A stretch of 34,468 nucleotides of DNA from Rhodobiaceae bacterium (GTDB lineage: Bacteria > Pseudomonadota > Alphaproteobacteria > Rhizobiales > Aestuariivirgaceae): positions 1 through 34,468 of the forward strand of contig VFJY01000014.1 in assembly GCA_009885825.1 (NCBI GenBank). The letters are read 5' to 3'. Below, piece by piece: positions 25,642 through 33,030 of this stretch (positions are counted from its first letter, which is position 1; every line of letters starts with the position of its first letter). Under the pieces are notes generated by a model, which saw nothing but the letters and a program-made list of their open reading frames with translations, searched no databases and was not told the origin of the DNA. The position numbers and the translations under genes were made by a program.

Positions 25642-27015
25642 ATGCTGAATGAACCCAAACCTGTCAATGTCGTCATCATGGGCGCCGCAGGACGCGACTT
25701 CCACAATTTCAATGTCGCTTTCAGGGATAACCCCCACTATCACGTGGCGGCTTTCACGGCGGCGCAGATTCCGGGCATTTCCGGCAGGCGGTATCCTAAG
25801 GCCTTGGCCGGCAAACTCTATCCCAATGGAATTCCGATCCTGGGTGAAGGAGACCTCGCAACGATCTGCAAGGAATATTCGGTCGACAAGGTGGTCTTCG
25901 CCTACAGCGATGTGGACCATGCTACGGTGATGCACAAGGCGTCAATTGCACTTGCCGCAGGCGCCGACTTCGAATTGCTGGGCCCGCATCGGACAATGAT
26001 AAAATCAAAACTTCTCGTCATTGCAATTTGCGCGGTCAGGACCGGCGTGGGAAAATCGCAAACCACCCGCTGGCTGGGCCGCAAATTGCGGGATGCCGGG
26101 ATCAAGGCCGCGGTCATCCGCCATCCCATGCCTTATGGCGATCTTGAAAAGCAGGCGGTGCAGCGTTTTGCCAAACTCCCGGACCTTGACGACGCCAAAT
26201 GCACGATCGAGGAGCGCGAGGAGTATGAGCCCCATATCGCTGCCGGAAACATTGTCTTTGCTGGCGTTGACTATGAACGCATTTTGCGCGAAGCCGAAAA
26301 AGAAGCGCAGATCATCCTGTGGGATGGCGGCAACAATGATTTCTCGTTCTATAAGCCCGACCTTCATATCGTGATGGTCGATCCACTGCGCCCGGGCCAT
26401 GAAACCACGCACCATCCAGGCGAAGCCGTTCTGCGCATGGCCGACATAGCGGTCATTGCCAAAACGAATTCAGCGGCGCGGGCCGATGTTCAGAAGGTTA
26501 CCGACAATATCAGGCACATCCATCCGAAGGCGCATATTGTGCGGGCAGCCTCGCTGGTGACGCTGGACAACGAAGCGGCCGTCAAGGGCAAGCGGGCTAT
26601 CGTTGTTGATGACGGCCCCACCATCACCCATGGCGGCATGGCCTATGGCGCGGGCTATGTCGCGGCATCCGTTGGGCATGCTGCGGAAATAATTGATCCC
26701 AGGCGTTTCGCCGTCGGCGAAATTTCCAATGTCTACAAGAAATACCCGCATATCGGGAAAGTGCTCCCGGCCATGGGCTACTCGGCCGATGAGCTTGCCG
26801 ATCTTGCAGCAACGATAAATGCGGCCGACTGCGATGTTGTGGTGGCCGGAACGCCAATTGATCTCGGCCGGCTCCTGAAATTGAACAAGCCGGTGGTTCG
26901 CGCGCGCTATGAATTTGCCGAAGCGGACGGGCCGTCGCTGGGCTTCTACATAGACATCTTTCTTCGCGAACACGGATTGATCCCGACGGAAAAATTGATC
27001 ACCTCGGCCGCCTAG
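25642..27015 (+). CDS. COG2403 P-loop protein (cyclic 2,3-diphosphoglycerate synthetase-like)
   Basis: A 457-residue protein of the predicted-GTPase family COG2403, related to archaeal cyclic 2,3-diphosphoglycerate synthetase. The N-terminal Rossmann-like part has [13 protein letters not shown] at residues 12-24. A P-loop-like [11 protein letters not shown] lies at 130-140, with Val where the first Gly/Ala of Walker A is usual. Further blocks are [14 protein letters not shown] (227-240), DPLRPGHE (247-254) and IAKTNSA (272-278). The archaeal enzyme uses ATP to cyclise 2,3-diphosphoglycerate; no bacterial activity is established to my knowledge. Its place between the antiporter and ornithine carbamoyltransferase suggests a role with carbamoyl phosphate, citrulline or an acyl-phosphate. 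GGAGAG precedes ATG 25642. Family call is strong; function open. Confidence 0.85.
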   Translation: MLNEPKPVNVVIMGAAGRDFHNFNVAFRDNPHYHVAAFTAAQIPGISGRRYPKALAGKLYPNGIPILGEGDLATICKEYSVDKVVFAYSDVDHATVMHKASIALAAGADFELLGPHRTMIKSKLLVIAICAVRTGVGKSQTTRWLGRKLRDAGIKAAVIRHPMPYGDLEKQAVQRFAKLPDLDDAKCTIEEREEYEPHIAAGNIVFAGVDYERILREAEKEAQIILWDGGNNDFSFYKPDLHIVMVDPLRPGHETTHHPGEAVLRMADIAVIAKTNSAARADVQKVTDNIRHIHPKAHIVRAASLVTLDNEAAVKGKRAIVVDDGPTITHGGMAYGAGYVAASVGHAAEIIDPRRFAVGEISNVYKKYPHIGKVLPAMGYSADELADLAATINAADCDVVVAGTPIDLGRLLKLNKPVVRARYEFAEADGPSLGFYIDIFLREHGLIPTEKLITSAA

Positions 27016-27028
27016 CGGAGCAAAGCCC

Positions 27029-28030
27029 ATGCCGTTCAACTTGCGGAATCGCAGTTTTCTAACGCTTCGCGATTTCACGCCAGAGGAGATCAAGTTCCTT
27101 CTGATGCTGTCGGCGGAACTCAAAGCCGCGAAATACGCAGGCACAGAACAGCAGAGGCTCAAGGGCAAGAGCATTGCCCTGATTTTTGAGAAAGCATCAA
27201 CGCGAACCCGTGTCGGCTTTGAAGTCGCGGCTTATGATCAGGGCGCGCATGTCACCTATCTTGGCCCCAGCGGCACCCAAATCGGCTACAAGGAATCCAT
27301 GAAAGACACGGCGCGTGTGCTGGGGCGGATATATGACGCGATCGAGTACCGGGGCTTTGGCCAGCAGGTGGTGGAAGAGCTGGCGAAATATGCCGGCGTG
27401 CCCGTCTACAATGGCCTGACCGACGAGTTTCATCCGACCCAGGTTCTGGCTGATCTCCTGACGATGCAGGAACACTGTGAGAAGCCGCTCAGCCAGATGA
27501 GTTACTGCTTTATCGGCGATGCAGGAAACAACATGGGCGATTCACTCCTGATTGGCGGGGTCAAAATGGGAATGGATGTCAGGTTATGCGCTCCGAAATC
27601 CTGCTGGCCAGACAGGGAACTGGTTGAGCATGCCGAGAAAATGTCGCTGGAAACCGGCGCGCAAGTTGAAGTCACTGAAAATCTGGCGGAAGCCGTCAAG
27701 GACTGCGATTTCCTCTATACCGATGTGTGGCTCTCCATGGGCGAACCGGAGGAAAAGTGGGCCGAGCGCATAAAGTTGCTCAAGGATTTTCAGGTCAACG
27801 CCAAAGTCATGAAAATGACGGGCAATCCACGCTCCAAGTTCATGCATTGCCTGCCGGCTTTTCACAATGCCGAAACCAAAGTCGCCAAGGAAGTCAGGAA
27901 AAAATTCGGGATCAGCGCCATGGAGGTGACCGAGGAGGTATTCGAGTCCCCGGCTTCAATTGTGTTTGACCAGGCCGAAAACCGCATGCACGCCATCAAG
28001 GCGATTCTTGTGGCAACCATAGGGAATTGA
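27029..28030 (+). CDS. arcB: Ornithine carbamoyltransferase, catabolic type
   Basis: A 333-residue carbamoyltransferase that interconverts citrulline plus phosphate with ornithine plus carbamoyl phosphate. The carbamoyl-phosphate loop STRTR is at residues 57-61, EFHPTQ near 137, [13 protein letters not shown] near 233 carries the ornithine SMG loop, and MHCLPAFH near 273 has the catalytic Cys. The intact SMG and the C-terminal [26 protein letters not shown] favour ornithine rather than putrescine, and the length matches catabolic ArcB rather than the shorter anabolic ArgF. Adjacent carbamate kinase indicates the citrulline-degrading direction. GGAGC lies 7 bases before ATG 27029. No arginine deiminase is in the window, so the citrulline source is unclear. 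Confidence 0.95.
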   Translation: MPFNLRNRSFLTLRDFTPEEIKFLLMLSAELKAAKYAGTEQQRLKGKSIALIFEKASTRTRVGFEVAAYDQGAHVTYLGPSGTQIGYKESMKDTARVLGRIYDAIEYRGFGQQVVEELAKYAGVPVYNGLTDEFHPTQVLADLLTMQEHCEKPLSQMSYCFIGDAGNNMGDSLLIGGVKMGMDVRLCAPKSCWPDRELVEHAEKMSLETGAQVEVTENLAEAVKDCDFLYTDVWLSMGEPEEKWAERIKLLKDFQVNAKVMKMTGNPRSKFMHCLPAFHNAETKVAKEVRKKFGISAMEVTEEVFESPASIVFDQAENRMHAIKAILVATIGN

Positions 28031-28033
28031 TCG

Positions 28034-28942
28034 ATGCGCGTGGTCATTGCACTTGGCGGCAACGCAATTCTCAAACGCGGCCAGCCATTGTCGGCCGAGA
28101 ACCAGCGGCAGAATGTCAAACGCGCCGCGATAGCCATCGGCAAGGTCGTCGATGCCGGCTACGAAATCGTCATCACCCATGGCAATGGCCCGCAGGTGGG
28201 TCTTATGGCGCTCCAGGACATGGCCTATGACGAGGCGCTGGCCAGCCCAATCGACGTGCTTGGCGCTGAAACCGAAGGCATGATCGGCTATCTGATCGAG
28301 CAGGAACTGGGAAACGTCATACCCGTCAAGAATGAAGTGGCGGCTTTGCTGACGCAAGTGGAAGTCGATGCCGACGATCCTGCCTTTCAAAATCCGACAA
28401 AGCCAATTGGCCCCATGTATGGCCGCAAGGAAGCAACCGCTGTCACCGCCAGGCGGGGTTGGGTGATGGTGCCCGACGGATCGCATTTCAGGCGCGCCGT
28501 GCCTTCACCACTGCCCAAACGCATCCTGGAAATCGGCGTCATAAGGCTTTTGATCAAGCACGGAGTCACCGTGATTTGCGCCGGGGGCGGTGGCATTCCA
28601 GTTCTTCGCCGCGTAGATGGATCTTATATCGGCGTCGAAGCTGTCATTGACAAGGACTACGCCAGCGGCTTTCTGGCCCGCCAAATCAGCGCCGATATCC
28701 TTCTGATGCTGACCGATGTTGATGGCGTCTACAACGGCTGGGGAACCGTGCAGCAGCGCCGTTTGGAGCAGGCCAGGGCAAATGACCTAAACCCGGAGTC
28801 ATTCGCCGCCGGAAGCATGGGCCCCAAGGTGCGGGCCGCCGTGGATTTCGTCTCAGCCGGCGGAACAATGGCGGGAATTGGCAAGCTTGAAGACGCGCTC
28901 AAAATTTTGAAGCGCCGCGCGGGCACCGTGATTGAACCATGA
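28034..28942 (+). CDS. arcC: Carbamate kinase
   Basis: A 302-residue amino-acid-kinase-fold enzyme that transfers phosphate from carbamoyl phosphate to ADP, yielding ATP, ammonia and CO2. Visible blocks are VIALGGNAILKRGQ (phosphate loop), ITHGNGPQVGLMALQ near 48, ICAGGGGIPVLR near 181, the VIDKDYASGFLA nucleotide/active-site segment near 200, LMLTDVDGVY near 216 and GSMGPKVRAAVDFV near 257. Length matches ArcC. The ATG at 28034 is only 3 bases after the arcB stop, so the two are almost certainly translated together. It is the last gene of the operon. It runs convergent to the BON-domain gene across a 210-base gap. Confidence 0.96.
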   Translation: MRVVIALGGNAILKRGQPLSAENQRQNVKRAAIAIGKVVDAGYEIVITHGNGPQVGLMALQDMAYDEALASPIDVLGAETEGMIGYLIEQELGNVIPVKNEVAALLTQVEVDADDPAFQNPTKPIGPMYGRKEATAVTARRGWVMVPDGSHFRRAVPSPLPKRILEIGVIRLLIKHGVTVICAGGGGIPVLRRVDGSYIGVEAVIDKDYASGFLARQISADILLMLTDVDGVYNGWGTVQQRRLEQARANDLNPESFAAGSMGPKVRAAVDFVSAGGTMAGIGKLEDALKILKRRAGTVIEP

Positions 28943-28970
28943 AGTTTCCGTTCCATCCGCCTCCCAGTTC

Positions 28971-28984
28971 TTGATCTGGATCAG
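28971..28984 (+). promoter_or_regulatory. Orphan FixK/FNR-like site (one mismatch)
   Basis: TTGATCTGGATCAG differs from TTGA-N6-TCAA only in the last base. It lies between convergent arcC and the BON-domain gene, with no convincing coding start on either side within 200 bases. It may be chance, a relic, or the promoter of an unrecognised RNA. Confidence 0.4.
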
Positions 28985-29038
28985 CGCATGGCGAACCCAT
29001 CGCACCGATAGCGGGTTGTTCGTGACAGCGTACGGCTT

Positions 29039-29062
29039 CGGCCTTACGCCGGATCAAGGCCG
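29039..29062. terminator. Hairpin between arcC and the BON-domain gene
   Basis: CGGCCTT (29039-29045) and AAGGCCG (29056-29062) form a 7-base stem with a 10-base loop in the gap between two convergent genes. There is no clear T-run on either strand, so intrinsic termination is uncertain; it could equally be a structural part of an RNA. Confidence 0.35.
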
Positions 29063-29152
29063 CCAGTGCAAAAAAGAAACGCGCCCCCTTAACAGTGCCA
29101 AATAGCGTTCCGGCGAGCTTTCCGATGCGGCCCGCCGGAACAATTCGCATGC

Positions 29153-29800
29153 TTATGCAATATTGATATGATCGACGACCGATACGACGCCGGGCGCGGA
29201 CCAGGCGGTGCGTTCCGCCAGATCACGCTCGTACCAGGCTTTCACCTTGCCATCGAGCGTGACGCGGCCATCAAGGACGGACACTTTTATTGAATCCGCC
29301 TCAAGTTCCGCATTGCGTTTCAGGGCGGTCTCGATGCGCTCCTTGATGTCATAGGCATAGGCCTTCGGCTTGATCCGGATTTCGTTGGACAGGCCTTTGA
29401 TTCCGGCCAGCTTTCTGACGGCATGCTCCGCATCGTCGCGCTGGTAGAACCAGTCAACCTCGCCGGAAAGCGTCACAAATCCATTTTGCACTTTCACCAG
29501 CACCTTGTCCTTGGGGATCGTCGAATCCCAGGCGATGATGTCCAATGCCCGCTTGGCGATCTGGTCATCGGATGTTTTTTTGTCATTGGGGAAGCGGATT
29601 TCGATTTCCTGGGCAATTGCCCGGACACCTTTCACCCGTTTGGCGGCCTTCTCAGCCGTAAACTTCTCCGCATAAGTGCTGACATGGCCCGAAAGCGTTA
29701 CGACGCCATCTTCGACGGTGACGCCGATGTGTTCCGAATCAATGCTTGGCTCCCAGTCCAGTTCTTCTTCAACCGCGTGTTTTAAGGTTTTGTCACTCAT
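29153..29800 (-). CDS. Protein with three BON domains (OsmY-like)
   Basis: A 215-residue protein of three consecutive BON domains, about residues 3-70, 76-145 and 153-215. Each repeats the pattern xIGVTVEDGVVTLSGHVxxYxEKxxAExAAxRVKGV (the second has VQNGFVTLSGEVDWFYQRDDAEHAVRKL, the third VLDGRVTLDGKVKAWYERDLAERTAW). BON domains bind phospholipid or envelope surfaces; OsmY relatives are osmotic and stress proteins. No signal peptide is seen, so it is probably cytoplasmic or membrane-peripheral. ATG 29800 is chosen for AGGAGAA 7-8 bases upstream; the upstream extension in frame is unlike the family. A FixK/FNR-type site lies 88 bases ahead of the start, and the neighbours are universal stress proteins. 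Confidence 0.92.
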   Translation of the reverse strand: MSDKTLKHAVEEELDWEPSIDSEHIGVTVEDGVVTLSGHVSTYAEKFTAEKAAKRVKGVRAIAQEIEIRFPNDKKTSDDQIAKRALDIIAWDSTIPKDKVLVKVQNGFVTLSGEVDWFYQRDDAEHAVRKLAGIKGLSNEIRIKPKAYAYDIKERIETALKRNAELEADSIKVSVLDGRVTLDGKVKAWYERDLAERTAWSAPGVVSVVDHINIA

Positions 29801-29881
29801 CTGAATTCTCCTGAATATTGAAGGCATTCCGCATAATACGCTTGCCAGCTGGTATCTTCGCAATTCCTGCTGCTGACTGCA

Positions 29882-29895
29882 TTGAGCTGGATCAA
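29882..29895 (-). promoter_or_regulatory. FixK/FNR-type box upstream of the BON-domain gene
   Basis: TTGAGCTGGATCAA matches TTGA-N6-TCAA exactly (minus-strand reading TTGATCCAGCTCAA). It is centred 88 bases before ATG 29800, and lies 25 bases past the stop of the upstream Usp gene. No strong -10 is seen at the class II distance. Confidence 0.65.
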
Positions 29896-29920
29896 GCTCA
29901 CGATGCTTTCTGTGGGCGTC

Positions 29921-30334
29921 CTATCTCGCGACCGTAACCGTGCAGTGCGCTCGACCCGCGATATCGACGGCCACCGAGCCCAGCGCCAGACGGGACAGGC
30001 CACGCTTGTCGCCTGTACCCGTGACAATGTGGTCAAAGCCGTTCTGTTCCGCATATTGGACAACCGAGGTCGAAATCTCACGGCCTTTGAGTTCCGTTTC
30101 AGCAAGGTTTTTCACCCCGTGCTGGCGCGCCAGCGCCGCCGCGTTGTCAAGCATTTTCCTGACGTCCACGTCGTCATGCAGGTATATCGGCGGGCCGCGA
30201 AGGCCGCCCATCAACACATTGACGGTGCAAACGGTGAGCTGGGCGCCGGTTTTGCTGGAAAGTTCCGCAGCGCAGAGAATGGCGTTCTTGGCGTGCTCGG
30301 TGTCGTCAATCGCGCACAGGATCTTGCTTGTCAT
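29921..30334 (-). CDS. Universal stress protein, single UspA domain
   Basis: A 137-residue UspA-fold protein: KILCAIDDTEHAKNAI at the N-terminus, GAQLTVCTVNVL, then ADHIVTG-type FDHIVTGTGDKRGLSRLALGS at the C-terminus. The nucleotide loop G-x2-G-x9-G-S has Asp at the second Gly (GTGD), so ATP binding may be altered. ATG 30334 is chosen for AGGAG 8 bases upstream. Usp proteins help survival under starvation, hypoxia or redox stress. A FixK/FNR-type site with a class II-spaced -10 precedes it, giving this gene one of the best-supported promoters in the island. Confidence 0.92.
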   Translation of the reverse strand: MTSKILCAIDDTEHAKNAILCAAELSSKTGAQLTVCTVNVLMGGLRGPPIYLHDDVDVRKMLDNAAALARQHGVKNLAETELKGREISTSVVQYAEQNGFDHIVTGTGDKRGLSRLALGSVAVDIAGRAHCTVTVAR

Positions 30335-30368
30335 GATGGCTACTCCTGAAATCAACAAAGCAGCTTGA

Positions 30369-30410
30369 AGCATAGGCTCGGGTTGGGGGCCGCGCCTTGA
30401 TCGGCGTCAA
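30369..30410 (-). promoter_or_regulatory. FixK/FNR-type box with -10 upstream of the single-domain Usp gene
   Basis: TTGATCGGCGTCAA (30397-30410) matches TTGA-N6-TCAA. On the minus strand TATGCT (30374-30369) follows after 22 bases, the class II FNR spacing. Transcription would start near 30362, about 28 bases before the ATG at 30334. Confidence 0.72.
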
Positions 30411-30423
30411 TTTCTGCGGAACT

Positions 30424-30810
30424 TCAGCGCCGCGGCTGATCAAGCGGCACGACTGAAACAATCCGGAAGGTCCGCAAGTCCTCGCCGTGCTCGCGGATTG
30501 AAATGTACTCGCCGGGAGTCAGCGCGTGATCGCCAAAGCGATAGCCTGTTTCGTCGTCGTCAATGTCGCCGTGGATGTCATAATGAAAAGCCCAGGACCC
30601 ACCGGGCTTGCGCACGAGATGGCCAATTTCATCGGGCTCATCTTCCCAGAAGCGCTTGACGCGGCATTTTTCCCGGTTGGCTTGCCACGACTTGGCATCA
30701 ATATGGCGCTTCTTGTCGAGGGGCGCCACAAATTCATAGCCATGCCGTGAACTGCCTTCGGGAAACTCGGCGTCACGGGCCATTTCAATTCTTACCTTGC
30801 TGAGCGTCAT
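30424..30810 (-). CDS. Conserved-looking hypothetical protein, function unknown
   Basis: A 128-residue acidic, soluble protein without signal peptide or membrane helix. I do not recognise the family. It contains HGYEFVAPLDKKRHIDAKSW, RFWEDEPDEIGHLVRKPGGSWAFHYDI, an acidic loop (DIDDDETGYRFGDH) and LTPGEYISIRE near the end, suggesting a compact beta-rich fold. ATG 30810 is preferred over a codon at 30828 that overlaps the upstream Usp stop; it begins 14 bases after that stop, so the gene is very probably in the same operon as the tandem Usp gene and shares its stress context. Confidence 0.75.
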   Translation of the reverse strand: MTLSKVRIEMARDAEFPEGSSRHGYEFVAPLDKKRHIDAKSWQANREKCRVKRFWEDEPDEIGHLVRKPGGSWAFHYDIHGDIDDDETGYRFGDHALTPGEYISIREHGEDLRTFRIVSVVPLDQPRR

Positions 30811-30824
30811 CGCCGCCTGCCTTC

Positions 30825-31679
30825 TCAATGGGACATCAAGACAGGAACGCTCATATGCTCCAGCACATGGCTGGTGGCGCCTCCGAACACGAATTCGCGC
30901 ATTCGGGAGTGCGCATAGGCGCCCATCACAACAAGGTCGGCGCCGAGATCATTGGCGCGCAGCAAAAGCGCCTCGCCGGCATTGCGGCCATTGGTCATCA
31001 TGGGTTCGGCGACAACATTCAGGCCGTGACGCGACAATGCCGCGGCTTCTTCCGCACCCGGAACATCGCCCGCCTCGCTCTGTTGCTTGTAGGGATCAAC
31101 CCAGATGACACGGGTTTCCTTGACCAGGCTGAGGAGAGGCAGGGCGTCGAACATGGCTCTTGCGGACTCGCGCGTCCCATTGATGCCAACCAGGGCCTTC
31201 TCCGCAAACCCCTCACCGGTTGGGGCAAAGCGGCCTTTTCTGGGTATCATCAGCACCGGCCGCCCTGATTCCATCACAAGCCGCTCAGCCAAATCCGATT
31301 CAATATTGCCATCGGAGTCACCGTCGACCTGGCTGATCACAATGAGGTCCGCCTGGCGCCCATGGGCAATGGCGCTCTCCGCTATGTTGGGATAGGTGGA
31401 ATCGATGGTCCGCCACTCTCCCTTCAGTCCATCGCGCCTGACCCTGTCGTCGAAACGCTGGTGAACCGCGTCAAGCTTCGCCTTGAACAGATCGCGATAG
31501 CCCTCAAAGAGAATAGGCGTCGCCATCATTCCAACGTCGGCATAGACCTGCATGGCGGGCAGAACATAGAGGCCGATGAGATGGGCATCGCATTGAAGCG
31601 CTATTGAACTGGCAGCATCAAGCAATTGCTCAGTTCGGTCCGCGTCATTCAACAACGCCATCACTGTCTTATAGGACAT
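30825..31679 (-). CDS. Universal stress protein, tandem UspA domains
   Basis: A 284-residue protein with two UspA folds, about residues 1-145 and 155-284. The first has MSYKTVMALLNDADRTEQLLDAA and ADLIVISQVD. The second has KALVGINGTRESARAM, ADLVVMGAYAHSRMREFVFGGATSHVLEHMSVPVLMSH, where the nucleotide loop resembles the UspE-like consensus. Tandem Usp proteins are common in hypoxia and nitrosative stress regulons. ATG 31679 is preferred because GAGGAG lies 7 bases before it; the in-frame ATG two codons earlier is too close to that site. It lies 20 bases downstream of the DUF2892 gene. Confidence 0.93.
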   Translation of the reverse strand: MSYKTVMALLNDADRTEQLLDAASSIALQCDAHLIGLYVLPAMQVYADVGMMATPILFEGYRDLFKAKLDAVHQRFDDRVRRDGLKGEWRTIDSTYPNIAESAIAHGRQADLIVISQVDGDSDGNIESDLAERLVMESGRPVLMIPRKGRFAPTGEGFAEKALVGINGTRESARAMFDALPLLSLVKETRVIWVDPYKQQSEAGDVPGAEEAAALSRHGLNVVAEPMMTNGRNAGEALLLRANDLGADLVVMGAYAHSRMREFVFGGATSHVLEHMSVPVLMSH

Positions 31680-31699
31680 GTCCATGCTCCTCGCGAATG

Positions 31700-31888
31700 C
31701 TAGTTGGTCTTGAGACCCAATATGGAGTAAAGCGGGCAATAGCCCACGAATGCGGTGATTATGGGCACCACTCCGATCCAGCCCAAATAGCTGTAGGGCG
31801 TGTCTGGCGCAAGCAGCGCCAATGCGATGAGGGCTGCGCCGCCAACAACGCGGGCGACGCGGTCAACAGTTCCAATATTGGTGTTCAT
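31700..31888 (-). CDS. DUF2892 (YgaP-like) small membrane protein
   Basis: A 62-residue protein with two membrane helices (about 11-27 and 33-53). The family pattern is clear: MNTNIGTVDRVARVVGG at the start, GWIGVVPIITAFVGYCPLYSILGLKT at the end, including the conserved Cys-Pro. DUF2892 forms the membrane part of the rhodanese YgaP and also occurs alone; a stand-alone role is not known. TAGGAG lies 7 bases before ATG 31888. It sits between the host-attachment-type gene (21-base gap) and the tandem Usp gene. Confidence 0.9.
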   Translation of the reverse strand: MNTNIGTVDRVARVVGGAALIALALLAPDTPYSYLGWIGVVPIITAFVGYCPLYSILGLKTN

Positions 31889-31909
31889 GATATTCTCCTA
31901 AATCCCGGG

Positions 31910-32362
31910 TTATAGAGGCAGATCATCCTTGATGTGCTCAAAGATATAGTCATTGGTTTGGTAGGCATAATCGCGCACAATCTCCGCCAGCAGCATGTTC
32001 TGCAATTGCGGAGTGAGATCCTTGCGCAATTCTCCCAGCGCGGTCGCCGGGGCCACCACAACAAGATGCTCAAAATCACCATGCTTTGCGGCACCTGAAA
32101 GATGATGCACCACTTTCTGCAGGAAACGGAGCTTGCGCTGCATATGAGGACCGATGCGCGGCTCCACCGCATGACGCGCAAACCCAACTGATTCATGAAC
32201 GCGCGGCTGACGATCTGTCACAAGTTCATGGGTCGGGGCGTGATCGTCGTGAAAATCACCATTGGCCAATTGCCGAACCCCGGAAGCGCGCCCGAGGTAG
32301 AGCAGAATCCTCGCCCGGGCGCCGTCAACAACCAATATCCAAGTACGGTTCAATTTCATCAT
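31910..32362 (-). CDS. Host-attachment-type protein (PF10116)
   Basis: A 150-residue protein of the family named for Agrobacterium attachment to host cells. Visible marks are TWILVVDGARARILLY at the N-terminus, the polar middle with RQPRVHESVGFARHAVEPR, HLVVVAPATALGELRKDL near 105, and a tail LAEIVRDYAYQTNDYIFEHI. The fold is similar to release-factor/Pelota middle domains; the name reflects one phenotype and is a poor guide to activity here. Two adjacent ATGs (32362, 32359) are possible. It is downstream of Hsp20 beyond a hairpin, and upstream of DUF2892 and Usp genes. Confidence 0.87.
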   Translation of the reverse strand: MMKLNRTWILVVDGARARILLYLGRASGVRQLANGDFHDDHAPTHELVTDRQPRVHESVGFARHAVEPRIGPHMQRKLRFLQKVVHHLSGAAKHGDFEHLVVVAPATALGELRKDLTPQLQNMLLAEIVRDYAYQTNDYIFEHIKDDLPL

Positions 32363-32387
32363 CTCATTCCGCCTGCGGGGCAAACAA

Positions 32388-32422
32388 GAGGAAGGGATGG
32401 AATGCGTCCAGCGCCCTTCCTC
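32388..32422 (-). terminator. Hairpin after the Hsp20 gene
   Basis: GAGGAAGGG (32388-32396) and CCCTTCCTC (32414-32422) form a perfect 9-base stem with a 17-base loop. On the minus strand it is followed by TTGTTTG, a modest T-rich run. It lies about 30 bases past the Hsp20 stop and 26 bases before the next ATG, so it may end most hsp20 transcripts or attenuate read-through to the downstream stress genes. Confidence 0.6.
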
Positions 32423-32453
32423 AAGTATTGAAGTTGCAACATAGCGGAGGATG

Positions 32454-32945
32454 CTATGCTGCTGCCCTAACTTCAATCTTCTGTGGTTTTACCTGTGCCT
32501 CCACAGGCTTCTGAACCGTCAGCTTGAGAACGCCTTTTTCAAATTTGGCGTCGATTTTTGCGGCATCGGCCTTGAAAGGCAGCATCATGCTGCGCTCGAA
32601 TGTTCCGTAGGACCGCTCAACCAAATGATAATCCTTGGCCTTTTCCTCCTTGTCGGATTTCTTCTCAGCCTTGATTATCAGCATGTCGCCAGCCAGCGAA
32701 ACGTCGATATCCTTTTCATTGACGCCTGGAAGATCGGCGGTCACCTCAATCGCCTTGTCCGTTTCGGCGACGTCAACTTGCACAACGAGCCTTCCGCCGC
32801 CGTTGCCGCTCCAGCGCTCAACCATCGGAAAATCCGACGTGAAATCGCTGAACAGCCTGTCGATTTGACTCTGAAGCATGCGGAATGGCTCACGTTCATT
32901 CCGGGCATCGCTCCAAAGGGCGGGTAACATTGATCTTACTTTCAT
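32454..32945 (-). CDS. Hsp20/alpha-crystallin family small heat-shock protein
   Basis: A 163-residue chaperone that holds unfolding proteins without ATP. The alpha-crystallin domain spans about residues 55-150: VQVDVAETDKAIEVTADLPGVNEKDIDVSL, LIIKAEKK, YGTFERSMMLPFKADAAKIDAKFEKGVLKLTVQKP, the last with the GVLxLTV groove motif. The C-terminal QKIEVRAAA contains the IxV-type anchoring motif (IEV). ATG 32945 is preferred because GGAG lies 9 bases upstream, within a region that would otherwise code for the 5 extra residues from ATG 32960. A FixK/FNR-type site lies 78 bases upstream; no heat-shock hairpin or sigma-32 promoter is evident. Confidence 0.94.
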   Translation of the reverse strand: MKVRSMLPALWSDARNEREPFRMLQSQIDRLFSDFTSDFPMVERWSGNGGGRLVVQVDVAETDKAIEVTADLPGVNEKDIDVSLAGDMLIIKAEKKSDKEEKAKDYHLVERSYGTFERSMMLPFKADAAKIDAKFEKGVLKLTVQKPVEAQVKPQKIEVRAAA

Positions 32946-33016
32946 TTTTTGCGTCTCCATCGTGTGATAGACTAAAACCTACTGGTGATTTCTCGCAGCA
33001 TTTGAAGTTCCCGGCA

Positions 33017-33030
33017 TTGACTTCGATCAA
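33017..33030 (-). promoter_or_regulatory. FixK/FNR-type box upstream of the Hsp20 gene
   Basis: TTGACTTCGATCAA matches TTGA-N6-TCAA (minus-strand reading TTGATCGAAGTCAA) and is centred 78 bases before ATG 32945. It overlaps the TGA stop (33027-33029) of the helix-hairpin-helix gene upstream. The expected class II -10 position is not a good match. Confidence 0.68.

Noticed and set aside
28899-29150. 83-codon minus-strand frame starting 2 bases after the BON-domain stop
   Set aside because: It has no ribosome site, overlaps the arcC 3' end by 44 bases, and its composition looks like non-coding sequence; the tight spacing is probably chance.
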